64,000 bases of DNA from an uncultured Porphyromonadaceae bacterium (GTDB taxonomy: Bacteria; Bacteroidota; Bacteroidia; Bacteroidales; Muribaculaceae), in assembly GCA_947175545.1 (NCBI GenBank), contig CAMWNI010000006.1, positions 29,227 to 93,226 on the forward strand. Reading direction: 5' to 3'. Positions 8,304 through 16,749 of the stretch are shown piece after piece. The stretch's first letter is position 1; each line of letters begins with the position of its first letter. Position numbers and translations under genes: made by a program. Under the pieces are notes generated by a model that did no database searches, had not been told where the DNA came from, and worked only from the letters and a program-made list of their open reading frames with translations.

Positions 8304-8972
8304 ATGGCAAAAAAGAAAACCGACACTCCCCGTTCGTTCACTCACGACTCAAACGCCCGCAATTCCGCGGGAATCATTCGCCTGCGCCTTGCTCATGGTG
8401 CTGCGGGCTATGGCATCTTCTTCATGCTTCTTGAGCGCCTGCGCGATTCTCCTGACTACATTGCCGACATCGACTATGAAGTCCTGGCCTATGACCTCCG
8501 CGAATCGCCCGAACTCATCCGTTCCGTAATTGAAGACTTCGGACTGTTCGAGCTGACAGACGATTCCTCGCGATTCTTCTCGCCGACTCTCAAGCGTCGT
8601 CTTGACTCCCAATACTGCAAAAAGGAAACTCCCAAAGATGAAACCCCGACTGTGGTGGAACCCGCTGCCGCCACGGAAACAAACACCGCAGAGCCGGCGC
8701 AACCAATCCGCGAAGAAGCCCCGGCTCCTCAGGCTGACGTCGCAGAACCGACAATTTGCCCTGACTTATCGCCTGAACAGCTGCGCGACGTGCTGATTGA
8801 TCAGGCGTGTGCCGATTCCGAATGGCTCCGGGGCGAGAGCGAGGAACTTGACCGCAGTGTGGCCGATCTTATCCTGACCTTGCGTACCGACTTCCTCACC
8901 TACTGTAATATTCATTCCGTGACTTTCAATTCGCTTTCGGCACTGAAATCTCATTTTTCCCGGTGGGTCTGA
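8304..8972 (+). CDS. DUF4373 (Lin1244/Lin1753-like) domain protein
   Basis: This protein of 222 residues starts MAKKKTDTPRSFTHDSNARN. The N-terminal DUF4373-type domain (about residues 10-95) carries GIIRLRLAHGAAGYGIFFMLLERLRDS and the winged-helix-like YEVLAYDLRESPELIRSVIEDFGLFEL. An acidic, proline- and alanine-rich linker (about 100-150) joins a C-terminal helical domain (SPEQLRDVLIDQACAD to SALKSHFSRWV) found on related proteins. The N-terminal domain is usually met in replication-related or phage/plasmid proteins with a winged-helix fold. Here it is a monocistronic gene with its own promoter and no mobile-element genes nearby. Biochemical role is unknown. Confidence 0.75.
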   Translation: MAKKKTDTPRSFTHDSNARNSAGIIRLRLAHGAAGYGIFFMLLERLRDSPDYIADIDYEVLAYDLRESPELIRSVIEDFGLFELTDDSSRFFSPTLKRRLDSQYCKKETPKDETPTVVEPAAATETNTAEPAQPIREEAPAPQADVAEPTICPDLSPEQLRDVLIDQACADSEWLRGESEELDRSVADLILTLRTDFLTYCNIHSVTFNSLSALKSHFSRWV

Positions 8973-9058
8973 CCCTCTCAGTCAGAAAATAAACTTCCGT
9001 TGAAAAGTTAATAGGCAGTAATTCAGTCGCATACATCTGTGTCCGGTCAGATTGTATT

Positions 9059-9091
9059 TTTGGTTCTGATGCCGGACAAGCGGTAACTTTG
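9059..9091 (+). promoter_or_regulatory. Promoter of the TonB-type receptor gene
   Basis: A -33 TTTG (9059-9062) and a -7 TAACTTTG (9084-9091) are separated by 21 bases. The ATG at 9100 follows after eight bases, so the 5' leader should be at most a few bases. Confidence 0.75.
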
Positions 9092-9099
9092 CACCTGTT

Positions 9100-11199
9100 A
9101 TGAATCGCATTGTTTTACTCGCTTTGAGCGTGACGGGCGGCATGGGTGTCGCCATCGCGCAAACTGATTCCCTTTCAAAGGAATTAAACGAAATCGTAGT
9201 GACGGCCAACATTCCTGCCACTCGTCTCGACGGCTCCAATCTGGTAACTGTCGTTTCCGGATCCGAGCTTCAGAATCTTGGAACGGCGCTTGATGTCTTG
9301 CGTCAGTTGCCAATGATTTCCGTCGGGGCCGATGGTTCGGTGTCAGTAATTGGCAAAGGCAGCCCGGAAATACTGGTAAACGGACGTCCGCTGACCGACC
9401 TTGCCGAACTGACGGCTATCCGGTCTGACAATCTTGCAAAAGTCGAAGTTCAGCTCTCTCCCGGCGCTATATTCGATGGCGAGACTCGGTCTGTCATTCG
9501 CCTGACCACTTCCCGGAACTTCATTGACGGTCTTTCGGTCAGTGAGCGTGCCGAAGCAATCCTGCGTCGCCGCTTATCGGCTGGAAATCACTTCGACTTT
9601 AATTATAATATTGGTGACTGGGACCTGTTTCTGAATACGCTTTTCTCCTATAATAATAGTTTACATACCGGACGCACTCTGAACCGCGTGACTGCTGACG
9701 GGGTTGATGCTCTGATTGGCTCTTCGCAGCAATCAACTTCTCCGTCGGTCAGAGGAAGCGTCAAACTCGGATTCAACTATGCGGCCGTTCGTCGCTCGTT
9801 CGGGCTTTATTGGAGTTTCAGGCCCGAACGAGCCGAGTATCTCAATCATGGATCCGAATGGATTGACAATGAAACTCCCCTTAATCGCTCAATAACTCGC
9901 CGAAGCCGCGATTTCCCTCACCTGGTATCGGCTTATTATGAGGAGTCCTTCCGCAAAAATTCCCTGTTTCATTTCGACGGCACATTTCGTTCCGGCCACT
10001 CCTGCAACCACGTAACCACTGCTTACGCTGACTTTGGGACTGACGGTGACGTGACATCTCGCGATTTTTCAAAGTCAACCCTGGTTGCAGCCAAGGCTTA
10101 TCTGACAATTCCCCTTTGGCATGGCAATTTTACCGTCGGCACTCAGGACTCTTATACGCAATCCTCGCTTGACTTCCATATGTTCAATCCCTCGGTGGAA
10201 AGCTATGTCCCCTCTGCTCTCACATTGGCTCGCCAGATTGCGGCGGCAGGTTTTGCCTCCTGGAGCGCACGTTTCGGCAGGTTGAGTCTTGACCTTGGCC
10301 TTCGCTATCAAATTACGGACTATCTCTTTAAGGTCAACGGCAACCGCGACCCTGACGTCAGCCGCACGTTCAGTTCGCTGACGCCTGATCTGACCCTCGG
10401 CTGGTTGTTCAATGAGCGATCTCAGGTTTCGCTGACCTATAAAACTGTTTCCGTCAAGCCTCCTTACGCCCGGCTGACCGGTAGCCTCAGCTATGTCGGC
10501 CGCCATGAGGTTGAAGGAGGCAATCCCTTGTTGCGCGATGAAACAATGAACAATCTGCAACTGTTCGCCTCTTGCCGTGACTTTATGTTACAGGCTGATT
10601 GCGCTTTCAGCCGCGACTCTTATGGCTTTGTAAAGAAGCTTATCTCCATTAATCCTCTGAGGCTGCTCTTATCGCCCGTAAATCTTGATCTGACATCCCT
10701 GAGCGTATATCTTATGTGGAACCGTAAAATCGGATTCTGGTCTCCCGGCCTCACACTCGGCCTCTACTATCAATGGCTAAAGAAAATCGGACATTCCGGC
10801 GAGGCAATTACCGCTTCGCCCGCAAAAACCCGACCAATCGTTTCTTATTATTTCAATAACCTGTTCTCGCTTCCGGGCGGATGGACGGCTACGGTCAATA
10901 TCAGTGGCTCCTCGGCGGGCGATATGTCAACGAATCGCTTTGCCGCCTCATGGGTTGTGGTTGATGCCTCGGTGTCCAAGTCGTTTCTTGGCAATGCCGT
11001 TCAGCTGAAACTGTCGGCAACCGATATTTTACGTTCGGTTGATCCCTCATGGTCAATCAACGCATGTGGCGTCTTCGTTGACAAGCGTCAGCGCGCCGAC
11101 CGTTCCGGTATATCCATTTCGGTTTCTTATCGGTTTAGGCCGCGCCGCGTCAATTTCAAGGGAACCGACGCTTCGCCGGAGGAACTCAAGCGTCTTTAA
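9100..11199 (+). CDS. TonB-dependent-receptor-like outer-membrane protein
   Basis: This 699-residue protein has a signal peptide (about 1-20, ending IAQ) and a TonB-plug-like domain from LNEIVVTANIPATRLDG to about residue 135 (IGKGSPEILVNGRPL, DNLAKVEVQLSPGAIFDGE). A long beta-barrel of aromatic-rich alternating strands follows, ending in a terminal strand ISISVSYRFRPRR and a short tail. This is the arrangement of the CirA/OMP_b-brl_3 group. The N-terminal carboxypeptidase-regulatory domain common in SusC proteins is missing and no SusD partner is adjacent, so it is probably not a glycan SusCD receptor. Substrate is unknown; the gene stands alone. Confidence 0.85.
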   Translation: MNRIVLLALSVTGGMGVAIAQTDSLSKELNEIVVTANIPATRLDGSNLVTVVSGSELQNLGTALDVLRQLPMISVGADGSVSVIGKGSPEILVNGRPLTDLAELTAIRSDNLAKVEVQLSPGAIFDGETRSVIRLTTSRNFIDGLSVSERAEAILRRRLSAGNHFDFNYNIGDWDLFLNTLFSYNNSLHTGRTLNRVTADGVDALIGSSQQSTSPSVRGSVKLGFNYAAVRRSFGLYWSFRPERAEYLNHGSEWIDNETPLNRSITRRSRDFPHLVSAYYEESFRKNSLFHFDGTFRSGHSCNHVTTAYADFGTDGDVTSRDFSKSTLVAAKAYLTIPLWHGNFTVGTQDSYTQSSLDFHMFNPSVESYVPSALTLARQIAAAGFASWSARFGRLSLDLGLRYQITDYLFKVNGNRDPDVSRTFSSLTPDLTLGWLFNERSQVSLTYKTVSVKPPYARLTGSLSYVGRHEVEGGNPLLRDETMNNLQLFASCRDFMLQADCAFSRDSYGFVKKLISINPLRLLLSPVNLDLTSLSVYLMWNRKIGFWSPGLTLGLYYQWLKKIGHSGEAITASPAKTRPIVSYYFNNLFSLPGGWTATVNISGSSAGDMSTNRFAASWVVVDASVSKSFLGNAVQLKLSATDILRSVDPSWSINACGVFVDKRQRADRSGISISVSYRFRPRRVNFKGTDASPEELKRL

Positions 11200-11281
11200 C
11201 TCTGATTCGCTTTTCTCGTTGATTCATAGGTGACTATACTTTTTATTCCCGCGTCTGCTTTTATTTTTCAGCAAAAATCCG

Positions 11282-11289
11282 TAACTTTG
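11282..11289 (+). promoter_or_regulatory. Promoter -7 element of the DASS transporter/porin pair
   Basis: TAACTTTG lies 47 bases before the ATG at 11337. The leader downstream is AT-rich with no other recognisable element. Confidence 0.65.
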
Positions 11290-11336
11290 CAGGCGTTTTT
11301 TCGGAATAAAATCAATCAATTATCCTATATTTCATC

Positions 11337-12848
11337 ATGTTTAAAAACTTTCATGGTTATCATCTGCTTGAATCTTACCATCATTGGAAGCACGAGCATA
11401 GAATGAGTCGTAATCCCCTCGGAATAAGGGGGGTGAAAATCGCAATTGCGGTCATTGTGACCCTCTTGCTCTGGTTTATTCCTGCCTCTTCATATGGGCT
11501 TACCGGAATCAATGCGGTTGAACAGCGTGTAATTGGCGTGTTCGCTTTCGCGGCTCTCATGTGGCTTTTCGATGCCGTTCCTGCATGGACAACTTCAATG
11601 GTCGTTGTCGTTCTGCTTCTCTTCTCAGCATCAGACTCTGCCCTCTGGTTCCTCCAGTCGGATGATGCCGGCGTGAAGTTTGAGAACTTGGTGAAGTATA
11701 AAGCCCTTCTCTCCTGCTTTGCCGACCCGACAATCATGCTCTTCATCGGTGGTTTCATAATCGCTATCGCTGCAACTAAGAGCGGCCTGGACGTCAAGCT
11801 GGCCAAGACGATGCTCGCTCCCTTCGGAACAAAGAGCGAAAACGTCCTGCTCGGATTCCTGCTCGTAACCGGTCTCTTCTCAATGTTTATCTCAAACACC
11901 GCTACGGCCGCTATGATGCTGACCTTCCTCGCTCCGGTCCTCAAGGCGCTTCCTGCTGACGGTAAGGGAAAAATCGGTCTCGCGCTCGCAATTCCTATCG
12001 GCGCAAACATCGGTGGCATGGGAACCCCGATCGGCACTCCTCCAAACGCCATCGCTCTGAAATATCTTAACGATCCTGATGGCATGAACCTCGGAATCGG
12101 ATTCGGCCAGTGGATGATGGTCATGGTTCCGCTCACTCTTCTCCTGCTCGTGATTGCATGGTATATGCTGAAAACCGTATTCCCGTTCAAGCAGAAAACC
12201 ATCAACCTCGTCATCGAGGACAACCACAAGAGCGACTGGCGCAACTATGTTGTTTACGTAACCTTTGCTGTAACCATTCTCCTTTGGCTGACCGACTCGA
12301 TCACAGGTGTGAATGCTAACGTAGTGGCCATGCTTCCCCTCGGCGTGCTGACAATCACCGGTGTCATCACCAAGCGTGACCTGGAGGAAATCTCCTGGTC
12401 AATCCTCTGGATGATTGCCGGCGCATTCGCCCTCGGTGTAGCCCTGAACCAGACCGGTCTGGCCCAGCATCTGATTGAATCAATCCCGTTCTCCTCTTGG
12501 TCGCCCATCATGGTTATCGTTGGCTCGGGACTTATCTGCTATCTCATGGCCAACTTCATCAGCCATACTGCAACCGCCGCCCTCTTTGTCCCGATTCTTG
12601 CAATTGTCGGCACAAACATGGAGACGCTTTCTGTCTATGGCGGTGTCGGCACTCTGCTTATCGGTGTTGCTGTCTGCTCCTCCGTCGCAATGGTTCTGCC
12701 GATTTCCACTCCCCCGAACGCACTTGCCGATGCAACCGGTCTTATCAAGCAAAAAGACATGGTCAAGACCGGCCTCATCATGGGATTCTTCGGCCTGCTT
12801 CTCGGTTATGTTGTACTGATTATTTCCGGAAAATATGGTCTCCTTTAA
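11337..12848 (+). CDS. DASS/SLC13-family anion:sodium symporter
   Basis: This 503-residue inner-membrane carrier has 11 or more hydrophobic segments. The two inverted-repeat signature loops of the divalent-anion:Na+ symporter family are visible: SNTATAAMM near residue 186 with GTPIGTPPNAIALKYL downstream, and SHTATAALF near 409 with ISTPPNALADATG near 460. These SNT-like motifs form the sodium and substrate sites. Substrates in the family include C4-dicarboxylates, citrate, sulfate and phosphate; the sequence does not decide. The first 30 residues are unusually histidine-rich (FHGYHLLESYHHWKHEH). Its 3' end overlaps the porin gene by 14 bases. Confidence 0.9.
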   Translation: MFKNFHGYHLLESYHHWKHEHRMSRNPLGIRGVKIAIAVIVTLLLWFIPASSYGLTGINAVEQRVIGVFAFAALMWLFDAVPAWTTSMVVVVLLLFSASDSALWFLQSDDAGVKFENLVKYKALLSCFADPTIMLFIGGFIIAIAATKSGLDVKLAKTMLAPFGTKSENVLLGFLLVTGLFSMFISNTATAAMMLTFLAPVLKALPADGKGKIGLALAIPIGANIGGMGTPIGTPPNAIALKYLNDPDGMNLGIGFGQWMMVMVPLTLLLLVIAWYMLKTVFPFKQKTINLVIEDNHKSDWRNYVVYVTFAVTILLWLTDSITGVNANVVAMLPLGVLTITGVITKRDLEEISWSILWMIAGAFALGVALNQTGLAQHLIESIPFSSWSPIMVIVGSGLICYLMANFISHTATAALFVPILAIVGTNMETLSVYGGVGTLLIGVAVCSSVAMVLPISTPPNALADATGLIKQKDMVKTGLIMGFFGLLLGYVVLIISGKYGLL

Positions 12849-13830
12849 GTCTATTCTCACTTCAGCGGTATTCCTTGCCACGGCGTCTCTCGCCGTGGCT
12901 GCGGATTCCGCCGTCAGCTATACTCCTCAGGTTCATGGAACAGTGCGTTCGCGCTGGGAAATTGACACCCGCAGCGGCAATCAGCGGTTCCGGGTTCGCA
13001 ACGCCCGCCTGAGCGTCGGCGGCTACATCGCCCCTTCGATTGACTATTTCGTGCAGGCCGAGTTCAATGACGAGGACCATCTGATGCTCCTCGACGCATA
13101 CGGCCGCTTCCGCATTGTCAAGGGGCTGACCGTGCAGGGCGGACAGTTCCGTATGCCTTTCGGCGTCGAGAGCTTCCGTGCGCCCAACAACTATTACTTC
13201 GCTAACCGCTCCTTCATGGGCAAGCAGATGATGAACTACCGCGCGCTCGGCGCAAAGGTCACATATGCGATTCCATCGACTCCGCTGACTGTCGAATTTG
13301 GCGGGTTCAACCCCGTATCGCTCCATAAGGGAATAAAGTATAGCCACTCGATGGCCTATGCCGGCAAAATCGCAAGTAAACTCCCCGCGGGCTTCAGGAT
13401 AACCGCCGGCTATGCCTCTATCAAGCCTGACGTTCATCGCTCGAACCTGGCAGATGTCTGCTTGGAGTGGAGCAACAAAAACGTCATTGTTGTCGGCGAA
13501 TACATGTATCAGCACTATCGTCGCGATGCCTACAAGGATGCTCATTCATACGTAGCGTTTGTTGACTGGCACAAGCCCGTCAAATGGGGCGTATTCAACA
13601 AATGGTCCATCCAGGGCCGTTTCGACGGCATGACCGACCAGTATCAGCTGACAACCGGCAACGAGGCGTTCAACTTCAAGCGCAACCGCGCCACGATCGG
13701 CTCGACCGTGACTTACACGTATAAGTCGCTCCATGCAGATGTTCGCCTGAACTACGAAAAATACTTTGACTGGAAGGGCGGTTCCGCGGTCAGTGACTGC
13801 TTCGTCACGGAACTCGTCATCCGCTTCTGA
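12835..13830 (+). CDS. Phosphate-selective-type porin (porin O/P family)
   Basis: This 331-residue outer-membrane barrel has a signal peptide (about 1-22, ATASLAVAA). Porin O/P hallmarks include RFRVRNARLSVGGYIAPSIDYFVQAEF, FGRFR/GQFRMPFGVESFR and a final strand ending VTELVIRF with terminal phenylalanine. The family forms anion-preferring channels (OprP/OprO type). The ATG lies inside the last codons of the DASS gene (14-base overlap), so translation is probably coupled and the pair likely moves one anionic solute across both membranes. The first methionine gives a complete signal peptide, which supports this start. Confidence 0.85.
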   Translation: MVSFKSILTSAVFLATASLAVAADSAVSYTPQVHGTVRSRWEIDTRSGNQRFRVRNARLSVGGYIAPSIDYFVQAEFNDEDHLMLLDAYGRFRIVKGLTVQGGQFRMPFGVESFRAPNNYYFANRSFMGKQMMNYRALGAKVTYAIPSTPLTVEFGGFNPVSLHKGIKYSHSMAYAGKIASKLPAGFRITAGYASIKPDVHRSNLADVCLEWSNKNVIVVGEYMYQHYRRDAYKDAHSYVAFVDWHKPVKWGVFNKWSIQGRFDGMTDQYQLTTGNEAFNFKRNRATIGSTVTYTYKSLHADVRLNYEKYFDWKGGSAVSDCFVTELVIRF

Positions 13831-13850
13831 CATCCGTCCAATTACTGCGC

Positions 13851-13907
13851 GCGAGAGGCCGTCCTGACAATCAAACGTCAGGACGGCCTCTCGCATTTTA
13901 TATTTTT
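13851..13907 (+). terminator. Intrinsic terminator after the porin gene
   Basis: A perfect 18-bp GC-rich stem (13851-13868 with 13877-13894) and 8-base loop are followed by ATTTTATATTTTT. The T-run is on the plus side only, so it serves the DASS/porin transcript; the convergent merR gene ends 19 bases beyond. Confidence 0.9.
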
Positions 13908-13925
13908 CGGGGAAGAGAGCGCTGG

Positions 13926-14270
13926 TCAGGCTTTGAGGCGGGTCAGGGAGTCACGGAGCGAGATGAGTTGGGCGCGGATCTTTTCAAGACGCTCAATGGC
14001 GCGCGCCTTCGTGGCGACAGTGTCCGGGCCGATTCGCATCTGCTGGATGGCGGCGTCAATTTTCAGCCCTTTGTCGTGGACCAGATAGCGAATTTGCTGG
14101 AGGGTTTCTACATCGGCCGGAGTGTAATAGCGGGTGCCTTTGGCGTTACGGCGCGGCCGGAGTTTGGGAAACATGCTTTCCCAGTAGCGGAGCGTGCTTG
14201 CCGGAACGTCAATGAGTTCGCTGACTTCGCGTATACGATAGTATTTTTTTGTCAGGTCAATAGATTCCAT
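13926..14270 (-). CDS. MerR-family transcriptional regulator, DNA-binding domain only
   Basis: This 114-residue regulator has a winged helix-turn-helix (KYYRIREVSELIDVPASTLRYWE, about residues 9-31), the MerR wing (PKLRPRRNAKGTRYYTPADVETLQQIRYLV) and a C-terminal dimerisation helix rich in Leu and Arg. It lacks any effector-binding domain or metal-site cysteines, so it does not sense mercury-type ligands. It is 12 bases downstream of the M23 peptidase on the same strand and probably shares its transcript. Targets are unknown. Confidence 0.88.
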   Translation of the reverse strand: MESIDLTKKYYRIREVSELIDVPASTLRYWESMFPKLRPRRNAKGTRYYTPADVETLQQIRYLVHDKGLKIDAAIQQMRIGPDTVATKARAIERLEKIRAQLISLRDSLTRLKA

Positions 14271-14282
14271 ATCGCGTTTTTT

Positions 14283-15245
14283 TTAGTCCATGACGTGGCC
14301 GGCGTTTTCAGCGTGGGAAATCATCGCGGCATATTCTTCAGGGCTGAGGTCGTAGAAGTAATAATTGACCGGGTTCTGGGCAACTCCGCGCAGCCGCACT
14401 TCATAGTGAACGTGCGGTCCGGTCGATTTGCCGGTATTGCCCGAGGCGCCTATGAGGTCGCCGCGGGTCACGCTCTGGCCCGGGTTGACGTCGATTCTCG
14501 ACAGGTGGGCATAGCGGGTGGTGTAGCCGTAGCCATGATCGATTTCAATCATGTTGCCATAGCCGCTGTTCCATTGGGCAGCGGTCACTGTGCCGTTGCC
14601 TGTGGCGTAGACGGGGGTCCCGATATCGCAGGCAAAGTCCATGCCTTCGTGCATCTTGACTGTCCCGTAGACGGGGTCGACGCGTCGGCCGTAGCCTGAG
14701 GCCATTTGCTTGAGGCTAAGTTCGGAGACGGGTTGAATTGCGGGAATGTGGGCCAGACGGTCCGAACTGGAGCGGGCAAGATCCGCCAACTGGTCAAAAC
14801 TGCGGCTCTGTACAACCAGTTCGCGCTCCAACAGGTTCATTTTGTTGTTCAACTCTTCAACCAGACGGTTGTCCGGCAGGGAAGAAAGTTGCGTCAGGCG
14901 TTCAAGTCCGGCATACCGTTGGGCGTCGCTGATGCGGTCAGTCTGCATCATGACGCGATAGAAGTTGTTGTCGCGTTCGGCGATGTCCGACATGACCTGC
15001 AGCGATTCGTCAAGCCGCGAGTTGAGCAGGTTAAGCTGTTGGCGCAGTTCGTGATTCTCATTGCGAAGCATGCGCTCCTTCGGCAGGTCAATCCATCCGT
15101 TCAGCAGGAGAAAGACGCCGCTACCAAGCACAACCGACACCAGAAAATGGCTCGTGGCGGCAATCCAGCGCCGACGGCGCGTCGGGTAGACGCGCTCGTA
15201 AGATTCCGTGGCCGGATTATATCGGTAGTAGACTTTTCTGCTCAT
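14283..15245 (-). CDS. M23-family (LytM) metallopeptidase, membrane-anchored
   Basis: This protein of 320 residues starts MSRKVYYRYNP; an in-frame TTG 30 bases upstream is unlikely because a promoter lies between. After a basic N-terminus there is one transmembrane helix (about 33-55, ATSHFLVSVVLGSGVFLLL), a periplasmic coiled coil (about 65-170), and the C-terminal peptidase domain with zinc motifs HEGMD and HVH intact. The latter are the HxxxD and HxH ligands of LAS peptidases, so it should be an active peptidoglycan endopeptidase rather than a degenerate EnvC-type activator. It is followed by merR. Confidence 0.9.
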   Translation of the reverse strand: MSRKVYYRYNPATESYERVYPTRRRRWIAATSHFLVSVVLGSGVFLLLNGWIDLPKERMLRNENHELRQQLNLLNSRLDESLQVMSDIAERDNNFYRVMMQTDRISDAQRYAGLERLTQLSSLPDNRLVEELNNKMNLLERELVVQSRSFDQLADLARSSSDRLAHIPAIQPVSELSLKQMASGYGRRVDPVYGTVKMHEGMDFACDIGTPVYATGNGTVTAAQWNSGYGNMIEIDHGYGYTTRYAHLSRIDVNPGQSVTRGDLIGASGNTGKSTGPHVHYEVRLRGVAQNPVNYYFYDLSPEEYAAMISHAENAGHVMD

Positions 15246-15253
15246 AATTATTT

Positions 15254-15261
15254 GCAAAAGT
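15254..15261 (-). promoter_or_regulatory. Promoter -7 element of the M23 peptidase gene
   Basis: TACTTTTG on the minus strand matches TAnnTTTG and ends eight bases before the ATG at 15245. A clear -33 element was not found. Confidence 0.5.
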
Positions 15262-15305
15262 ACAAAAAAATCCAAAAAGATTTGCGAAAATAAAAAACTA
15301 TTTGC

Positions 15306-15313
15306 TAACTTAG
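15306..15313 (+). promoter_or_regulatory. Promoter-like element before the pRiA4b-ORF3-like gene
   Basis: TAACTTAG differs by one base from the TAnnTTTG consensus and lies 35 bases before the ATG at 15349, divergent from the M23 promoter. Confidence 0.45.
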
Positions 15314-15348
15314 CGGCATAAAAACCGAATAAGATTTATTATAACTAT

Positions 15349-15897
15349 ATGATTTTCAACTTCAGAATAGTTTCCGATGAGGTGGACAATTTCCGCCGTG
15401 ACATCCAGATTGATGCAGATTCGACGTTTCTTGACCTGCGCAATGCCATTTTTGAGAGTGTGAACTACGATAAGAACCAGATGTGTTCGTTTTTCATTTG
15501 TGACGACAACTGGGAGAAGGTGCGCGAAATCACCCTTGAGGATATGGGACTTGATGCTTCGGAGGATGCCTATCTGATGGATGAGACAATCCTCAGTGAT
15601 GAAATTGAGGACGAAGGGGCGCGTCTGATGCTCACGTTCGATTATCTGAACGACCGGTCGTTCTATATTGAAATGAAGAAGTCCGAGACCGGACGCACGC
15701 TTTCAGAACCTTTGTGTACGAGCGCAATGGGAGTTGCTCCGGCCCAGGAATCGCAGCTTGAGATTTTCGAGGCTAAACCTGCCGCGAAAAATGCGAAGGC
15801 AATTGAGGATTTCGACGAGGAGTTTTACGGCACGGATTCGTATAACGACGACGAGTTTGACGCTGCCGGCTTCGACGAAATGACACTTGAAGAATAA
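15349..15897 (+). CDS. Plasmid pRiA4b ORF-3-like (IS1096 TnpR-like) family protein
   Basis: This 182-residue protein opens with IFNFRIVSDEVDNFRRDIQIDADSTFLDLRNAIFESVNYD and has CSFFICDDNWEKVREITLEDMG. These segments fit the conserved core of the pRiA4b ORF-3-like family (domain about residues 1-125). The last 55 residues are very acidic and low complexity (EDFDEEFYGTDSYNDDEFDAAG). Despite the family name no transposon surrounds it, and it is a single gene between the M23 and lpx loci. Function is not known for the family. Confidence 0.72.
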   Translation: MIFNFRIVSDEVDNFRRDIQIDADSTFLDLRNAIFESVNYDKNQMCSFFICDDNWEKVREITLEDMGLDASEDAYLMDETILSDEIEDEGARLMLTFDYLNDRSFYIEMKKSETGRTLSEPLCTSAMGVAPAQESQLEIFEAKPAAKNAKAIEDFDEEFYGTDSYNDDEFDAAGFDEMTLEE

Positions 15898-15911
15898 ACT
15901 TAATAATATAC

Positions 15912-15950
15912 AAAAAAAGAAAAGGCTGCCGCAGGCAGCCTTTTCTTTTT
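15912..15950. terminator. Bidirectional terminator between convergent genes
   Basis: A 10- to 11-bp stem, AAAGGCTGCC (15921-15930) with GGCAGCCTTT (15934-15943) and a GCA loop, is flanked by an A-run on the left and a T-run on the right. It can therefore end both the plus transcript of the pRiA4b-like gene and the minus lpx operon. Confidence 0.88.
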
Positions 15951-15963
15951 GGGGAGGAGGGGA

Positions 15964-16749
15964 TTAGTTGTTGCCTTTGAGGATGCCGCGCTTGGAGGCT
16001 TTGATGAAGGAGATGACCTCGTTGCGCAGTTCGCTTTGGGGAATTGTCTGTTCGACGCAGGCAATTGCGCTTGTTGTGTTGAGGTCGTTGGAGAAGATGA
16101 TGCGGTAGATTTCCTGGAGCAGGGTAATCTGTTCGGAGGAGAAGCCGCGGCGACGCAGCCCGACAACGTTGATGCCGACGTAGGAACTTGGGTTACGTCC
16201 GCACATGATGTAGGGGGGGATGTCTTTGTTGATGAGCGAGCCGCCCTGCATCATGACGTGTGAGCCGACGTGGCAGAACTGATGAATCAGCGAGCCGCCG
16301 CCGATGACGGCGTTATGGTCAATATGAACTTCGCCGGCAATCTGGCTTGCGTTTGAGATGATTACATGGTCGCCGATGACGCAGTCGTGGGCAACATGGG
16401 TGTATGCCATGATGAGGCAGTTTGAGCCAACGATGGTTGTTCCTTTGGACGCGGTTCCGCGGTTGACGGTTGCGCACTCGCGGATGTTAGTGTTGTCGCC
16501 GATGACGGCGGTTGTCACTTCGCCTTTGAATTTGAGGTCCTGGGGGACTCCGGCTATGACTGCATTGGAGTGGATATTGCAGTTGCAGCCGATGCGGGCG
16601 CCGTCAAGAACGACGGCACCGGAGTGGATATGCGTGTTTTCGCCGATTTCGACGTCGGCGGCAATGAATGCGAAGGGGTCAACTTTGACGCCGGAAGCGA
16701 GGCGCGCGCCGGGAGCGACGCTTGCCAGAGGGCTGATAAGGTTACTCAT
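15964..16749 (-). CDS. lpxA: Acyl-[ACP]-UDP-N-acetylglucosamine O-acyltransferase
   Basis: LpxA adds a 3-hydroxyacyl chain to the 3-OH of UDP-GlcNAc, the first lipid A step, in the cytoplasm. The 261-residue length is normal. Left-handed beta-helix hexapeptide repeats run from about residue 10 to 190 (VEIGENTHIHSGAVVLDGARIG and similar), and the catalytic histidine is in AYTHVAHDCVIGDH. The C-terminal helical domain (residues about 195-261) is intact. It is the last gene of lpxD-lpxC/fabZ-lpxA; its ATG overlaps the upstream stop by one base. Confidence 0.96.
   Translation of the reverse strand: MSNLISPLASVAPGARLASGVKVDPFAFIAADVEIGENTHIHSGAVVLDGARIGCNCNIHSNAVIAGVPQDLKFKGEVTTAVIGDNTNIRECATVNRGTASKGTTIVGSNCLIMAYTHVAHDCVIGDHVIISNASQIAGEVHIDHNAVIGGGSLIHQFCHVGSHVMMQGGSLINKDIPPYIMCGRNPSSYVGINVVGLRRRGFSSEQITLLQEIYRIIFSNDLNTTSAIACVEQTIPQSELRNEVISFIKASKRGILKGNN

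Noticed and set aside
11381..12244. 287-codon open frame antisense to the DASS transporter
   Set aside because: Mirrors hydrophobic codon use of the real gene; low-complexity Arg/Ser-rich translation.
13831..13925. Replication origin at the apparent change of strand composition
   Set aside because: No dnaA, no DnaA-box cluster and no AT-rich unwinding stretch; the gap is filled by a terminator.
13968..14699. 243-codon plus-strand frame across merR and the M23 gene
   Set aside because: Antisense to two recognisable genes with motifs intact.
15349..15897. Transposon remnant suggested by the IS1096/TnpR family name
   Set aside because: No inverted repeats, transposase or composition change around it; the family name is historical.
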